A stretch of DNA of 64,000 nt, taken from positions 31,051 through 95,050 of the forward strand of contig NZ_WUUL01000014.1 in the NCBI RefSeq assembly GCF_009831235.1. The letters run 5' to 3'. Under the pieces are notes generated by a model, which was not told where the DNA came from, searched no databases, and saw only the letters and a program-made list of their open reading frames with translations. The translations under genes and the position numbers were made by a program. This DNA is from Shimazuella alba. GTDB lineage: Bacteria; Bacillota; Bacilli; Thermoactinomycetales; Thermoactinomycetaceae. Within the stretch, counting starts at the first letter, position 1; every line of letters begins with the position of its first letter. Below are positions 23,625 to 32,534 of this stretch, in pieces.

Positions 23625-24893
23625 ATGACTTATTCTATGCGTTCACTCCAATGGTTTATTTTTCTTTTAGCCAATGGTCTTGGAGTGCCTATTGTTGTAG
23701 GTCAATTATTTCATCTATCACCAATAGAAATTGCTGAATTCATTCAACGCACTTTTTTTGTAATCGGGATTACTACATTTTTACAAGTAACATTTGGTCA
23801 TCGACTGCCATTAATTGATGGACCAGCAGGAATATGGCTAGGTGTGTTTGTAGTGATGGGTCAAATTGCTGCTACGAAAAACACATTAAACTCCTTGACA
23901 GCGATCGTAATGATAGCAGGTATTGTTCTTGCTGTTTTTGGTGTCACAGGTTGGTTTAGCAAAATGTTAGCGATTTTCACCTCATTGGTGACAAGTACGT
24001 TCCTTGTACTGCTTTCTCTACAACTAAGTGGAGTATTTCTCAAAGGAATGCTAGGCATTCAGACGGATGCTACTTATTTTCCGATGAAAGAAGCTAGTGT
24101 TGCTTTTCTTATATTTGTGTTGGTGTTTGTATTATCGATGTGGGGAAAAGGATGGATGAAGACTTACAGTGTTCTGATAGGGATCGCTTTTGGATGGATT
24201 TGCTTTTTGTTGATTGGAGCTCCAAGTCATGAAACCTCGACAAATTCTGTTTTCTCTTTGCCTGAAATATTTGCATGGGGGATGCCGCGTTTTGATATTG
24301 GAGGGGTGATATCAGGTATATTAATTGGATTGGTTCTCCTGTCTAATAACGTAGCAAGTATCAAAGCAGTTAATCAAGTTGTACCTGATAAACAGAAAGC
24401 GGATAAAAAAGAATTAAACAAATCGGGTTGGGTCAGTGGATTCTCTCATATATTGTCAGCGTTTTTCTCAACAATTGGTATGGTACCACTCACAGTTACA
24501 GCGGGATTTGTGAAGATAACCAATCAGATCAGGACAAATGTCTTACAAGTAGCATGTATGGTATTGATTGTCCTTTCTTGTTTTCCACCGATTATGTCTT
24601 TTTTGTCCCTTTTGCCTAGCCAAATCGCATATGCTGCTATTCTTCCGTCTTTTGCTCAGATGTTTGCGATTGGTATTCGTACGTTGTTAGAGACAGGGTT
24701 AGATGAACGGCGCATTACGATTTTTAGTTTGTCTGTATCACTTGGGATTGGAGTTATGTTTTTACCATTGCCTTTGTTTCAAAAATTCCCTTCCATTGTT
24801 CAGTACATATTTGGAAATGGTTTACTCGTTGGAGTTGTGATTGTTATTTTATTGGATCAAATATGGAAAAGAAAACTAGATGAAAATGAGTAA
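23625..24893 (+). CDS. Uracil/xanthine permease family transporter (YwdJ-like)
   Basis: The 422-residue product has many membrane segments and nucleobase-cation symporter-2 features: ANGLGVPIVVGQLF near the start, GHRLPLIDGPAGIWLG (helix 3) and FFSTIGMVPLTVTAGFVKITNQIRTN (helix 10 region). The substrate is probably a purine or pyrimidine. GGGAGGG sits 6 bases before ATG 23625; the longer upstream frame overlaps the divergent methyltransferase and is rejected. Confidence 0.85.
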   Translation: MTYSMRSLQWFIFLLANGLGVPIVVGQLFHLSPIEIAEFIQRTFFVIGITTFLQVTFGHRLPLIDGPAGIWLGVFVVMGQIAATKNTLNSLTAIVMIAGIVLAVFGVTGWFSKMLAIFTSLVTSTFLVLLSLQLSGVFLKGMLGIQTDATYFPMKEASVAFLIFVLVFVLSMWGKGWMKTYSVLIGIAFGWICFLLIGAPSHETSTNSVFSLPEIFAWGMPRFDIGGVISGILIGLVLLSNNVASIKAVNQVVPDKQKADKKELNKSGWVSGFSHILSAFFSTIGMVPLTVTAGFVKITNQIRTNVLQVACMVLIVLSCFPPIMSFLSLLPSQIAYAAILPSFAQMFAIGIRTLLETGLDERRITIFSLSVSLGIGVMFLPLPLFQKFPSIVQYIFGNGLLVGVVIVILLDQIWKRKLDENE

Positions 24894-24905
24894 AAGTGCA
24901 TAAAA

Positions 24906-24919
24906 TGAATGAAAAGTCA
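24906..24919 (+). promoter_or_regulatory. Possible FadR half-site upstream of lcfA
   Basis: TGAATGA-AAAG-TCA matches the left half and part of the right half of the Bacillus FadR box (TGAATGAnTAnTCATTCA). It lies about 110 bases upstream of lcfA, ahead of a TACAAT -10 at 24954. Confidence 0.45.
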
Positions 24920-25021
24920 AAAAGAAATGATGCAAACTTTGGGGTTAGTTGGATACAATAAAGGGAGAAAGTTATTTTATGTGTGGTGGAGTTTATTCAC
25001 CTTTAGGAAGGAGCCTGGCTG

Positions 25022-26692
25022 ATGACACTGTCAAAACCATGGCTACACCAATATCCGCCTCAAATTCCTAAAACATTATCGTATCCAGATGTACCACTTA
25101 CTGCATTGCTTACGGATGCAGTAAAGCAGTATCCGGACCGAGAAGCCATACATTTTTTAGGTAAGAAGATAACGTATCGGGTTTTATTGGAAGAAACTTA
25201 CCGATTTGCACATGCTCTTGAACAGATTGGGATTAAATCAGATCAACGGGTAGCGATTATGTTACCCAATATTCCACAAGCCGTGATAGCGTACTATGCA
25301 GCACTGTTTCTTGGTGCTATTGTAGTACAAGTAAATCCGATGTACACCGAGAGAGAGTTACTTCATTTGTTAACTGATTCAGGAGCAAACACGATTATTT
25401 GCCTTGATATTCAATATGCGAAAGTAGAAAAAATCCGTTCGCAGACGAATATTGGGCAGGTTATCATAACAAGTGTTTCAGAGTATTTGCCTTTACGAAA
25501 GAAAATGTTGTATCCGTTTACACAGACGTCGATTCCAAGAATACCTAAAGAAGACGATGTGTATTCTTTTCAAAACTTGCTTCACCTTGTTACTGTTCCC
25601 ACTCCTATACAGACAGAAAAGCAAGCCGACGATCTAGCTCTGCTGCAATATACAGGAGGGACTACAGGTCTTGCAAAAGGTTCGATGTTAACTCATCGAA
25701 ATCTAGTAGTAAATGCCCATCAAGCCTCCGCATGGATGTATAAGACAAGAGAAGGTCAGGAAAAAATCCTAGGTGTTTTGCCATTTTTTCATGTTTATGG
25801 AATGACAGCCGTGATGAACTTGGCTATCAAACTCGCTGCAACGATGATCTTACTTCCTAAATTTGATCGAGACCAAATCCTCAAAACAATTGTCAAAGAG
25901 AAACCCACTATTTTCCCTGGTGCACCAACGATGTATGTGTCTCTCATCAATCATCCTCGAATTCATAAATACCAGTTAAACTCGATTGACGCTTGTATCA
26001 GTGGCTCTGCTCCTCTGCCAATTGAAGTGCAAGATAAATTTGAACAATTAACAGGTGGTCGATTGGTCGAAGGATATGGATTGACGGAAACTTCACCAGT
26101 CACTCATACTAATCTTATTTGGGATCGGAAAAAGGATTCAACCATCGGTCTTCCTTGGCCAGATACAGAGTGCAAAATCGTCTCGATGGAAACAGGAGAG
26201 GAACTAGCCCCAGGATTAATTGGCGAGCTGTATATTCGTGGTCCTCAAGTGATGAAAGGATATTGGAATCGTCCAGAAGAGACAGCAGAAGTAATCAAAG
26301 ATGGTTGGTTAGCCACTGGCGATCTAGCAAAAATGGATGACGAAGGATATTTTTACATCGTGGATCGCCGCAAAGATTTGATCATTGCGGGTGGTTTTAA
26401 CATTTACCCACGTGAAATAGAAGAAGTACTATATGAACATCCATCAATAGATGAAGTGGTGGTCATAGGTGTACCAGATGCTTATCGTGGGGAAACTACA
26501 AAAGCCTATGTAGTATTAAAAAAAGGAATGTCAGCCACTTCGTCAGAGCTAGATAAGCATTGTCGGGAGAATCTAGCTGGATTTAAAGTTCCTCGGCTGT
26601 ATGAATTTCGTGATGAATTGCCAAAGTCAGCAATTGGGAAGATTTTACGAAGAGTATTGCAAGATGAAATGAAACAGAAGAAGCAAGAATAG
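25022..26692 (+). CDS. lcfA: Long-chain fatty acid-CoA ligase
   Basis: The 556-residue adenylate-forming enzyme has the AMP-binding motif LLQYTGGTTGLAKGSMLTH (about residue 210), GYGLTETSP, the hinge GDLAKMDDEGYFYIVDRRKDLIIAGGFN and the catalytic Lys near the end in PKSAIGKILRR. It activates fatty acids for beta-oxidation. AGGAAGGAG precedes ATG 25022. In Bacillus lcfA heads the lcfA-fadR-fadB-etfB-etfA operon; here it is separated from fadR by about 10 kb and has its own terminator. Confidence 0.92.
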   Translation: MTLSKPWLHQYPPQIPKTLSYPDVPLTALLTDAVKQYPDREAIHFLGKKITYRVLLEETYRFAHALEQIGIKSDQRVAIMLPNIPQAVIAYYAALFLGAIVVQVNPMYTERELLHLLTDSGANTIICLDIQYAKVEKIRSQTNIGQVIITSVSEYLPLRKKMLYPFTQTSIPRIPKEDDVYSFQNLLHLVTVPTPIQTEKQADDLALLQYTGGTTGLAKGSMLTHRNLVVNAHQASAWMYKTREGQEKILGVLPFFHVYGMTAVMNLAIKLAATMILLPKFDRDQILKTIVKEKPTIFPGAPTMYVSLINHPRIHKYQLNSIDACISGSAPLPIEVQDKFEQLTGGRLVEGYGLTETSPVTHTNLIWDRKKDSTIGLPWPDTECKIVSMETGEELAPGLIGELYIRGPQVMKGYWNRPEETAEVIKDGWLATGDLAKMDDEGYFYIVDRRKDLIIAGGFNIYPREIEEVLYEHPSIDEVVVIGVPDAYRGETTKAYVVLKKGMSATSSELDKHCRENLAGFKVPRLYEFRDELPKSAIGKILRRVLQDEMKQKKQE

Positions 26693-26716
26693 TCCAGTGA
26701 AAACTGGGCTTTTTTG
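26691..26716 (+). terminator. Terminator of lcfA
   Basis: AGTCCAGT pairs with ACTGGGCT (one G-T pair) around a 4-nt loop with a T-run. It overlaps the stop codon. Confidence 0.85.
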
Positions 26717-26794
26717 TTTTATGGGGGCTAGGTTCAAGAAAAAATATGGGTATAAACAACATCTTAGACAAAAGCTGGCAAGATCATTGGATTT

Positions 26795-27205
26795 TCAAAT
26801 GAAAGGATAGAGCAGACGACCATCCTGATCTCCCCTTTGTTGAAAGGATGACAAGATGGTCGTTTGTTTGTGATCATGGGATGTAGTTGTGATTCTTCCA
26901 GATGAAGACACTCGCCTTGCCTTCCGGAATTTCCTCCCGGAGGTGTCCCACTCCCTCAGGATCGTCTCCGCGACAGGATCTGATTCCAGCATCTCGCGAA
27001 GGAACTTACGGACTTCTTCTGTGGTAGAGAAGTTGTCCCTCTGCAGATTTGCGGGCAGGTAAGGGTTTTCATGCTTCATCACTTCCCACCCATCGTCCTC
27101 GTGCGTCGGTTCTACTACGCGAGACTCCCCCACATAGTAGGGATCATCTTCCATGTAGTTTCCAGAGACGATCTGGATTGCGGAGATTCGGTCGATCACA
27201 GACAT
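26795..27205 (-). CDS. Orphan gene of unknown function, atypical codons (module 9)
   Basis: The 136-residue product starts MSVIDRISAIQIVSGNYMEDDP, has an acidic N-terminal half and a basic segment (GRKFRKARRVSSSGR). No family is recognised. GAGGGGA lies before the ATG and a TGTTATAAT extended -10 lies upstream (minus strand, near 27245-27255). The last codons run through the inverted repeat 26816-26863, so the original stop may have been lost and the tail (after about residue 112) may be non-native. Confidence 0.65.
   Translation of the reverse strand: MSVIDRISAIQIVSGNYMEDDPYYVGESRVVEPTHEDDGWEVMKHENPYLPANLQRDNFSTTEEVRKFLREMLESDPVAETILREWDTSGRKFRKARRVSSSGRITTTSHDHKQTTILSSFQQRGDQDGRLLYPFI
26816..26863. 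terminator. Branched hairpin at the end of module 9
   Basis: ACGACCATC (26816-26824) pairs with GATGGTCGT (26855-26863). An inner stem CCTTT/AAAGG lies between the arms. Confidence 0.5.
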
Positions 27206-27393
27206 TGCTATTCCCCTCGCTGTAAGAACGGGCCTAGTAAGGAGATTATAACATATTATCTAAAAATTCATTCCACGAATTTGATGTACAAACTCAATAA
27301 CTATAAGTAAAAAAAAAGCCAATTCTCTACAACGGAGGAAATTGACTTTTCATCTTTTCTATTTAATTGTCATTTATTCATGTGAAAAGCAGC

Positions 27394-27426
27394 CGGGCGC
27401 TCGAAGAACTAGTCTTCGTGCGCCCG
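27394..27426. terminator. GC-rich hairpin after the 27444-27836 gene
   Basis: CGGGCGC pairs with GCGCCCG, and inner CGAAGA with TCTTCG, leaving a small loop. It lies 18 bases beyond the minus-strand stop. Confidence 0.65.
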
Positions 27427-27443
27427 TGACCCCAAAAGGTCAA

Positions 27444-27836
27444 CTAAGCTTCCCGGAAGTACAAGTAGACTGCCCTGTTACCGGGAAACAGCAGGTCGTT
27501 CGTATGGAGCGCGTTCTTCCCATCGACGGTGGTGACGGGGCAAGTACCCTTCTGGACTCGCCGGAAGGAGACCTTGCCACACACGCTTCCCCCTACGTTC
27601 TGAAGGACGACGGGAGAGGTGATGATCTGCTTGACACCAAGGTCCGTCAGATCCAGAGCCGCATCAGCGGTGGCCGGTTCGAGGTAGACCCAAGCGTGTT
27701 CGTCACCATAGTAGACGTCCATCAGAGGATTGGGGGAGGAGGATCCTTGGACGATCCTGAAGTCGCGGATGTCCTTCTCGATTCGCCGAGATCCATCGAC
27801 GAAGATGATCTTCTCGCCCTCGACGGAAAGCTGCAT
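27444..27836 (-). CDS. Orphan gene of unknown function, GC-rich (module 10)
   Basis: The 130-residue product starts MQLSVEGEKIIFVDGSRRIEK and looks beta-rich (VYYGDEHAWVYLEP, SPVVLQNVGGSVCGKV). No family is recognised. A counted line (27601-27660) has 34 of 60 G or C, well above the backbone. AAAGGAAG precedes ATG 27836; the in-frame ATG at 27908 has no such site. A GC-rich hairpin follows. It is the most compositionally distinct gene of the window. Confidence 0.7.
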   Translation of the reverse strand: MQLSVEGEKIIFVDGSRRIEKDIRDFRIVQGSSSPNPLMDVYYGDEHAWVYLEPATADAALDLTDLGVKQIITSPVVLQNVGGSVCGKVSFRRVQKGTCPVTTVDGKNALHTNDLLFPGNRAVYLYFREA

Positions 27837-28086
27837 GATACTTCCTTTCTGCTCGCACTTTTTGGAGCCAAGTATAATTAAAATAACATATTGAATATTT
27901 CGTATCAAGTTCTCAATTGATTTAGACCCAGCAATAGTGTGTCTTCATTTCTCCATACCAGTTTTTAGCTTGAAGGGACTATTCTGTTTTTAATTCGATG
28001 GTTTTAAGGAGAATGAGATTGTATATATGTATAAAATTATATATAATTAAAATTCTTAATCATTTTTCGAATCAGGGGAATGGAAT

Positions 28087-28695
28087 TTGAAAAAAGGAAT
28101 ATGGTTTTCGGCATTTATTTTATTCTTGTTAGTTGGTTGTTCTACTGCTCAAGATATGTATACTGCTTCGTATTTATCAGATAAGATTCAAATTGAATTG
28201 GATAAAGCACAAGCACAACGAAAAAATCAAATGGAAGTAGAAAAGATTTTAGCTGCTGATCCAAATATGACTGACAAAAAGAAAATCGATCAAGCTTTAG
28301 CAGATTTTAATCGTTTAGATACTCAGATCATTCCAGTATACGAAAAAACAATGAAACAAGTTCAAATAAGTGTCCATTCACTTAACCAACAGCTTACAAA
28401 AGTAAAGTCTGCGGATGTAAAGCAATTGAGTCAAAATACGATCCAAAGCTTTCAAAAGATGCTAACCGCTGAATTGGCTTATATTGAAAATGCGAAGAGA
28501 TCAAGTAAATTGCAGAAGAGATATTTTACTATTTTGCAAAAAGGACAAATCCCCACTGATGCAGCTATTGACCAAATCAATCAGGATATAACAACATCTA
28601 GTGATGTGTTTACTCAGTTGAATGCCAGTATCGATGAGTTTAACAAACATTGGGAAAAGCTTGTTCAAAAAGCAGGTCAGGAGCTACAGCAATAA
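28087..28695 (+). CDS. YkyA-type cell-wall-binding lipoprotein
   Basis: A lipoprotein signal peptide ends in the lipobox LLVGC (Cys about residue 18), followed by STAQDMYTASYLSDKIQ and a long helical, Lys/Gln-rich domain with ADPNMTDKKKIDQALADFNRLD. This fits the YkyA/PF10368 putative cell-wall-binding lipoproteins. The start is TTG 28087, preceded by GGGGAATGG. It would be anchored on the outer face of the membrane. Confidence 0.75.
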   Translation: MKKGIWFSAFILFLLVGCSTAQDMYTASYLSDKIQIELDKAQAQRKNQMEVEKILAADPNMTDKKKIDQALADFNRLDTQIIPVYEKTMKQVQISVHSLNQQLTKVKSADVKQLSQNTIQSFQKMLTAELAYIENAKRSSKLQKRYFTILQKGQIPTDAAIDQINQDITTSSDVFTQLNASIDEFNKHWEKLVQKAGQELQQ

Positions 28696-28704
28696 TCTAA
28701 GTAA

Positions 28705-28738
28705 AAAGCCTTGTCTGAGAAAGAAAGGCTTTTTATTT
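28705..28738. terminator. Terminator between the YkyA-type gene and the ankyrin gene
   Basis: AAAGCCTT and AAGGCTTT pair, with an A-run on the left and a long T-run on the right, so it may serve both convergent genes. Confidence 0.75.
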
Positions 28739-30652
28739 TTTTTCAACAGGTGTGATTTTATTTTTATAAATCTCTTTCACTGCTTCCAAATAGTAATGTT
28801 CCACTTCGCTTAATCTGTCTATTTCTTCTTTCGTTTTTTCTGAATGATCAAACTCATGCACATAGGTTCCTAGTTTATAATGTTTGACCATGTCAAAATC
28901 TTCATCGGTCAACTCATCTTCAGACGAGAGGGGGAGCCAGTTTTCAAATAGCCTTTTTATCGTTCTACCGTATTTTTTCTCACAACGAACGTGTAGGTGA
29001 TAAATCGTACTATATGCGAAACCATCATACCAACTTACCATCAAGATAAAACAGCGGGGATCTTTTGGATGGAAGATGACTTCGTAGTCAGATAAGGGAG
29101 GATGGTAGTTTTCATCCCATTCTTCGTAGATTTCCTCTTCCTCTTTTGGAAATACCTGAAAAGGTAGGGCATCAGCAGAGTAGCCGAGAATTTTCTTTAA
29201 TGTTGCAAATTTCTCATGAGAATTATCTGTATTACTGTCATAAAGGCTGATTTGGATCAGATCCGTGTGATCCTGATCAAGTGCATTTTTAACAGTTTCG
29301 ACTTCCGGAGCGGCTTGGAATACGGGAATCGGTAATTCTCTGTCTTGCAAATGTTGCGCAAGCAAATCGCTGATGTCTTTTTGCAAGGAGCTTATAGCGA
29401 TTTCATAGGGAGAATATCCATCCGGATCAGTAGTTTGGACATCAGAGCCATACTGTAAAAAAAGTTTTACTAATTCCAAGCTTTGATATTTTATAGCTCG
29501 AATGAGTGGAGAACCATAGTATTTTAATGGTAAGTTAACATCCAAGCCAGCCTCTAATAATAGTTTACAAATAGGAATCATCTGATCGTGTTGGTAGGAA
29601 CCTCTTATGGCATTATTCCATAGGTCAGCGGAACGCACAGGCACACCAATACGGATAAACTCTCTGATAACTTCCGTTTGCCCTTTTCCTATCGGCCAAA
29701 CTAGAAAGTCTTTCATTTTCTCAGGATCTGTCTTTGCCCCGTATTTTATTAATAGTTGAATCGCATCCACTGATTGTGCATCTCGTAGAGGTGGATGGTA
29801 GAAATAGTGTCCTCTGACTTGTACTTCTGGATCTGCTCCATGTTGCAACAAAAGTTCCATAATTTCAAGCAAATTATTTCTGGTTGCTTCGTGGAGTAAT
29901 GAATAGCGCAATTTATGATTTGGATCAGCGCCATATTCCAGAAGCAATTGAACCATTTTTGTATCTTTGCGCTTTATCGCATTTTCTAATGGTACATGTA
30001 TTTCTAGATAAGGTGCACTGGGTCTAGCTCCTTTTTCTAAGAGTAGCTGAACAAGCTCCAGATCTCCTTTTTCTACTGCAATATGAAGTGGAAGCTGAAA
30101 TTCAACTTGATGATCTTCGTGATTCAACAGGTTTGGATGTATTCCCATCTCAAGCAGTCTTTTGGTAGTTTCGATGTCTTTTGTATCTACTGCTTGGTAA
30201 AGTGATAGATAAGGAATAGGTGCATATTTCTTTCTCTGATCGTCTGGGATTAACAGATGTAGCAGCTTTCCTGTTCTGGCAACATGCCAAGCAGCAAGGT
30301 GCTGTTTATTGGTGATTGTTTTATCAGCACCGAAAGCTAGTAAATATTCTACTCCAGCATCATAGCCAGACAGAGCTGCAAAATGTAAGGGTGTGTTTCC
30401 GTCCTTATCCTGAACGTTAATGGGAATCCCTAGTTCGATAAGGTAATGAATTGTTTCCTTTGTCCCACTTGCAGCAGCCATATGTAATAGAGAGACCTTT
30501 GAATATGCATCGTACATAGAATCTTTATCCTGATATTCTTCTAAAAAAGCAGAGAGTTCATCTTCCATTACAAGCTTAGATAAATCGTTAAAGCGTGAAT
30601 TGTCATGGCGAAAGTCATATAACAAGCCGCGTAATGGTGGAAGATTTTTCAT
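28733..30652 (-). CDS. Large ankyrin-repeat protein
   Basis: The 639-residue product has about ten ankyrin repeats (roughly residues 45-450), for example SLLHMAAASGTKETIHYLIELG, NTPLHFAALSGYDAGVEYLLAFG and SLLHEATRNNLLEIMELLLQHG. A non-ankyrin C-terminal domain (about 480-639) includes DYEVIFHPKDPRCFILMVSWYDG. No signal peptide is seen, so it is probably cytosolic. Ankyrin proteins bind other proteins; the partner is unknown. A weak AGGATG precedes the ATG. Confidence 0.85.
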   Translation of the reverse strand: MKNLPPLRGLLYDFRHDNSRFNDLSKLVMEDELSAFLEEYQDKDSMYDAYSKVSLLHMAAASGTKETIHYLIELGIPINVQDKDGNTPLHFAALSGYDAGVEYLLAFGADKTITNKQHLAAWHVARTGKLLHLLIPDDQRKKYAPIPYLSLYQAVDTKDIETTKRLLEMGIHPNLLNHEDHQVEFQLPLHIAVEKGDLELVQLLLEKGARPSAPYLEIHVPLENAIKRKDTKMVQLLLEYGADPNHKLRYSLLHEATRNNLLEIMELLLQHGADPEVQVRGHYFYHPPLRDAQSVDAIQLLIKYGAKTDPEKMKDFLVWPIGKGQTEVIREFIRIGVPVRSADLWNNAIRGSYQHDQMIPICKLLLEAGLDVNLPLKYYGSPLIRAIKYQSLELVKLFLQYGSDVQTTDPDGYSPYEIAISSLQKDISDLLAQHLQDRELPIPVFQAAPEVETVKNALDQDHTDLIQISLYDSNTDNSHEKFATLKKILGYSADALPFQVFPKEEEEIYEEWDENYHPPLSDYEVIFHPKDPRCFILMVSWYDGFAYSTIYHLHVRCEKKYGRTIKRLFENWLPLSSEDELTDEDFDMVKHYKLGTYVHEFDHSEKTKEEIDRLSEVEHYYLEAVKEIYKNKITPVEKK

Positions 30653-30749
30653 ACAGTCACATCCTATTTATGAAGAAATAAATTTATAATTATCATAGTT
30701 TATTATGAGTTTTTTTGCTGAAAAATTTAAGTTGCTAAAAGGAGTATAT

Positions 30750-31586
30750 ATGAATCGTAATTATTATCTAAATAGGCGTTCTTTTCTAAAGTGGTCTTTT
30801 ATTGGAATAGCTAGTCTTATACCCTTAACTGCTGGATATAGCTATGGTATTGAGCCGAGATTATTAGAAGTGGTCGAAAGAAGAATCAGTCTCTCTCGAT
30901 TATCCTCCTCCTTTCATGGGATTCGAGTTGTTGTTTTTGGAGATCTACATGCAGGTTTTCATATGGAAGAACATCATGTTAGACATGTTGTTGATAAGAT
31001 AATGGCACAAAAGCCAGATTTGCTGCTTTTTACTGGAGATTTGGTAGATGATAGTCAGCAGATCATTCCTTCTATACTCCCTCATCTCAAGAAGTTGCAC
31101 GCTCCCCTTGGCAAATATGCCGTATTAGGAAACCATGATTACCGTGGCGATCAAGTAGTTCTTGGTCTTCATCAAAGTGGGTTTCATGTTCTGGAAAACG
31201 CACATCATCTCATAAAAAAAGGATCAGATACATTGGTGATTGCAGGGGTAGAAGATATGTTGCAAGGGAAAGCAGATTTGTCCCAAGCATTAAATGAAGT
31301 TCCTGATGCATGTACGATTCTTTTATCGCATTGTCCAGATTTTTCCGATCAGATCGAAACAAATCAAGTCGATCTGCAAGTATCAGGTCATACCCACGGG
31401 GGACAAGTACGTTTTCCATTTATCGGTGCTTTGATAACTCCACCTGGAGGACAAAAATACATAGATGATCTTTACCAATTAGAAAAAACCAAAGTATATG
31501 TGAATAGAGGAATAGGAACCACTATTTTACCTTTTCGCTTTCACTGCCAACCACAAATATCCGTATTGCATCTTGTCCAAACTTAA
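30750..31586 (+). CDS. Metallophosphoesterase with Tat-type signal (YkuE/YaeI-like)
   Basis: The N-terminus NRRSFLKWSFIG followed by a hydrophobic stretch is a twin-arginine signal. The catalytic domain has the calcineurin-like motifs FGDLHAGFH (GDxHxG), FTGDLVDD (GDxxD), LGNHDYRGD (GNHD) and SGHTHGGQV (GHxH). The enzyme should act outside the cytoplasmic membrane on a phosphoester. I choose ATG 30750 because AAAAGGAG lies directly upstream; the frame to 30705 has no site. Confidence 0.88.
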   Translation: MNRNYYLNRRSFLKWSFIGIASLIPLTAGYSYGIEPRLLEVVERRISLSRLSSSFHGIRVVVFGDLHAGFHMEEHHVRHVVDKIMAQKPDLLLFTGDLVDDSQQIIPSILPHLKKLHAPLGKYAVLGNHDYRGDQVVLGLHQSGFHVLENAHHLIKKGSDTLVIAGVEDMLQGKADLSQALNEVPDACTILLSHCPDFSDQIETNQVDLQVSGHTHGGQVRFPFIGALITPPGGQKYIDDLYQLEKTKVYVNRGIGTTILPFRFHCQPQISVLHLVQT

Positions 31587-31693
31587 ACGGCACTCAAAAT
31601 AAAATTTCCTCAATCTTTTGCTGGTTCCCTGACACAAGTTGTCAGGTGAATATTTCTATAATTGCAAGATAAGAAAAGGAAGAGGGATACTTG

Positions 31694-32410
31694 ATGGAAC
31701 AACGAGAGCAAACAATGGGAATAGTATTTATTCACGGAGCAGGATTGCAAAGTAACATTTGGGACAAGGTAGCAAAACAATTAAATCATCCTATTTTATC
31801 GGTTTCATTTCCAGTAGAAAACCGAAAACAGATGAGATTAAAAGACTACAAAGACTATATTCAACAAAGATTGAAATCTTGGAAAGTTGAAAAATTTGTT
31901 ATTGTTGCTCATTCAATAGGAGGAATAATCGGTTTAGAATGTGCGAGTATATTTCCAGATCGCTTAGTAGGATTTGTTGCGGTAGGGGCAGCTATCCCAA
32001 GAGAAGGAGAATCGTTTCTTTCCTTATTTCCATATGCAAAATGTCTCATGATGAGGTTACTACTCCATGTTTTTGGGACAAAACCACCTGAAACAGCAAT
32101 TCGAAAAGGACTTTGCAATGATCTAACTAGTGAGCAAGCGGATGAGATTGTGCATTCTTTTGTTCCAGAATCGATATATCTTTATACAGATCTACTAAGA
32201 GTCTCCGTTCCGAGCGTCGAGAAGCTGTATGTAAAACTTTCACATGATCAAGAATTTTTGCCTACATTTCAGGATCAAATGATTATTAATCTTGTTCCAC
32301 AAAGGATTGAAAGCATAGACACTGGGCATCTACCTATGGTTAGTGACCCACAACAACTGAGTTTGATATTGCATGATTTTATCAAGGACATAAAAATAAG
32401 GACCATTTAA
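31694..32410 (+). CDS. Alpha/beta hydrolase
   Basis: The 238-residue product has FIHGAGLQSNIWD (oxyanion loop), the nucleophile elbow AHSIGG (about residue 75) and the late His in DTGHLPMVSDP. It is a small soluble hydrolase of unknown substrate. The start is ATG 31694, directly after an in-frame TTG, with GAAGAGGGA upstream. Confidence 0.82.
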   Translation: MEQREQTMGIVFIHGAGLQSNIWDKVAKQLNHPILSVSFPVENRKQMRLKDYKDYIQQRLKSWKVEKFVIVAHSIGGIIGLECASIFPDRLVGFVAVGAAIPREGESFLSLFPYAKCLMMRLLLHVFGTKPPETAIRKGLCNDLTSEQADEIVHSFVPESIYLYTDLLRVSVPSVEKLYVKLSHDQEFLPTFQDQMIINLVPQRIESIDTGHLPMVSDPQQLSLILHDFIKDIKIRTI

Positions 32411-32534
32411 ACTTAGTTATCTCATCCTCTTGGAAAAATAATAATATTTAGAATCATTCGATTTGCTAAGAGTCTCTGCATAGTATAATCTCAATAGTGG
32501 GAAAAGAGGGGTTAGAAGGAAGAAGGAGAATGCT

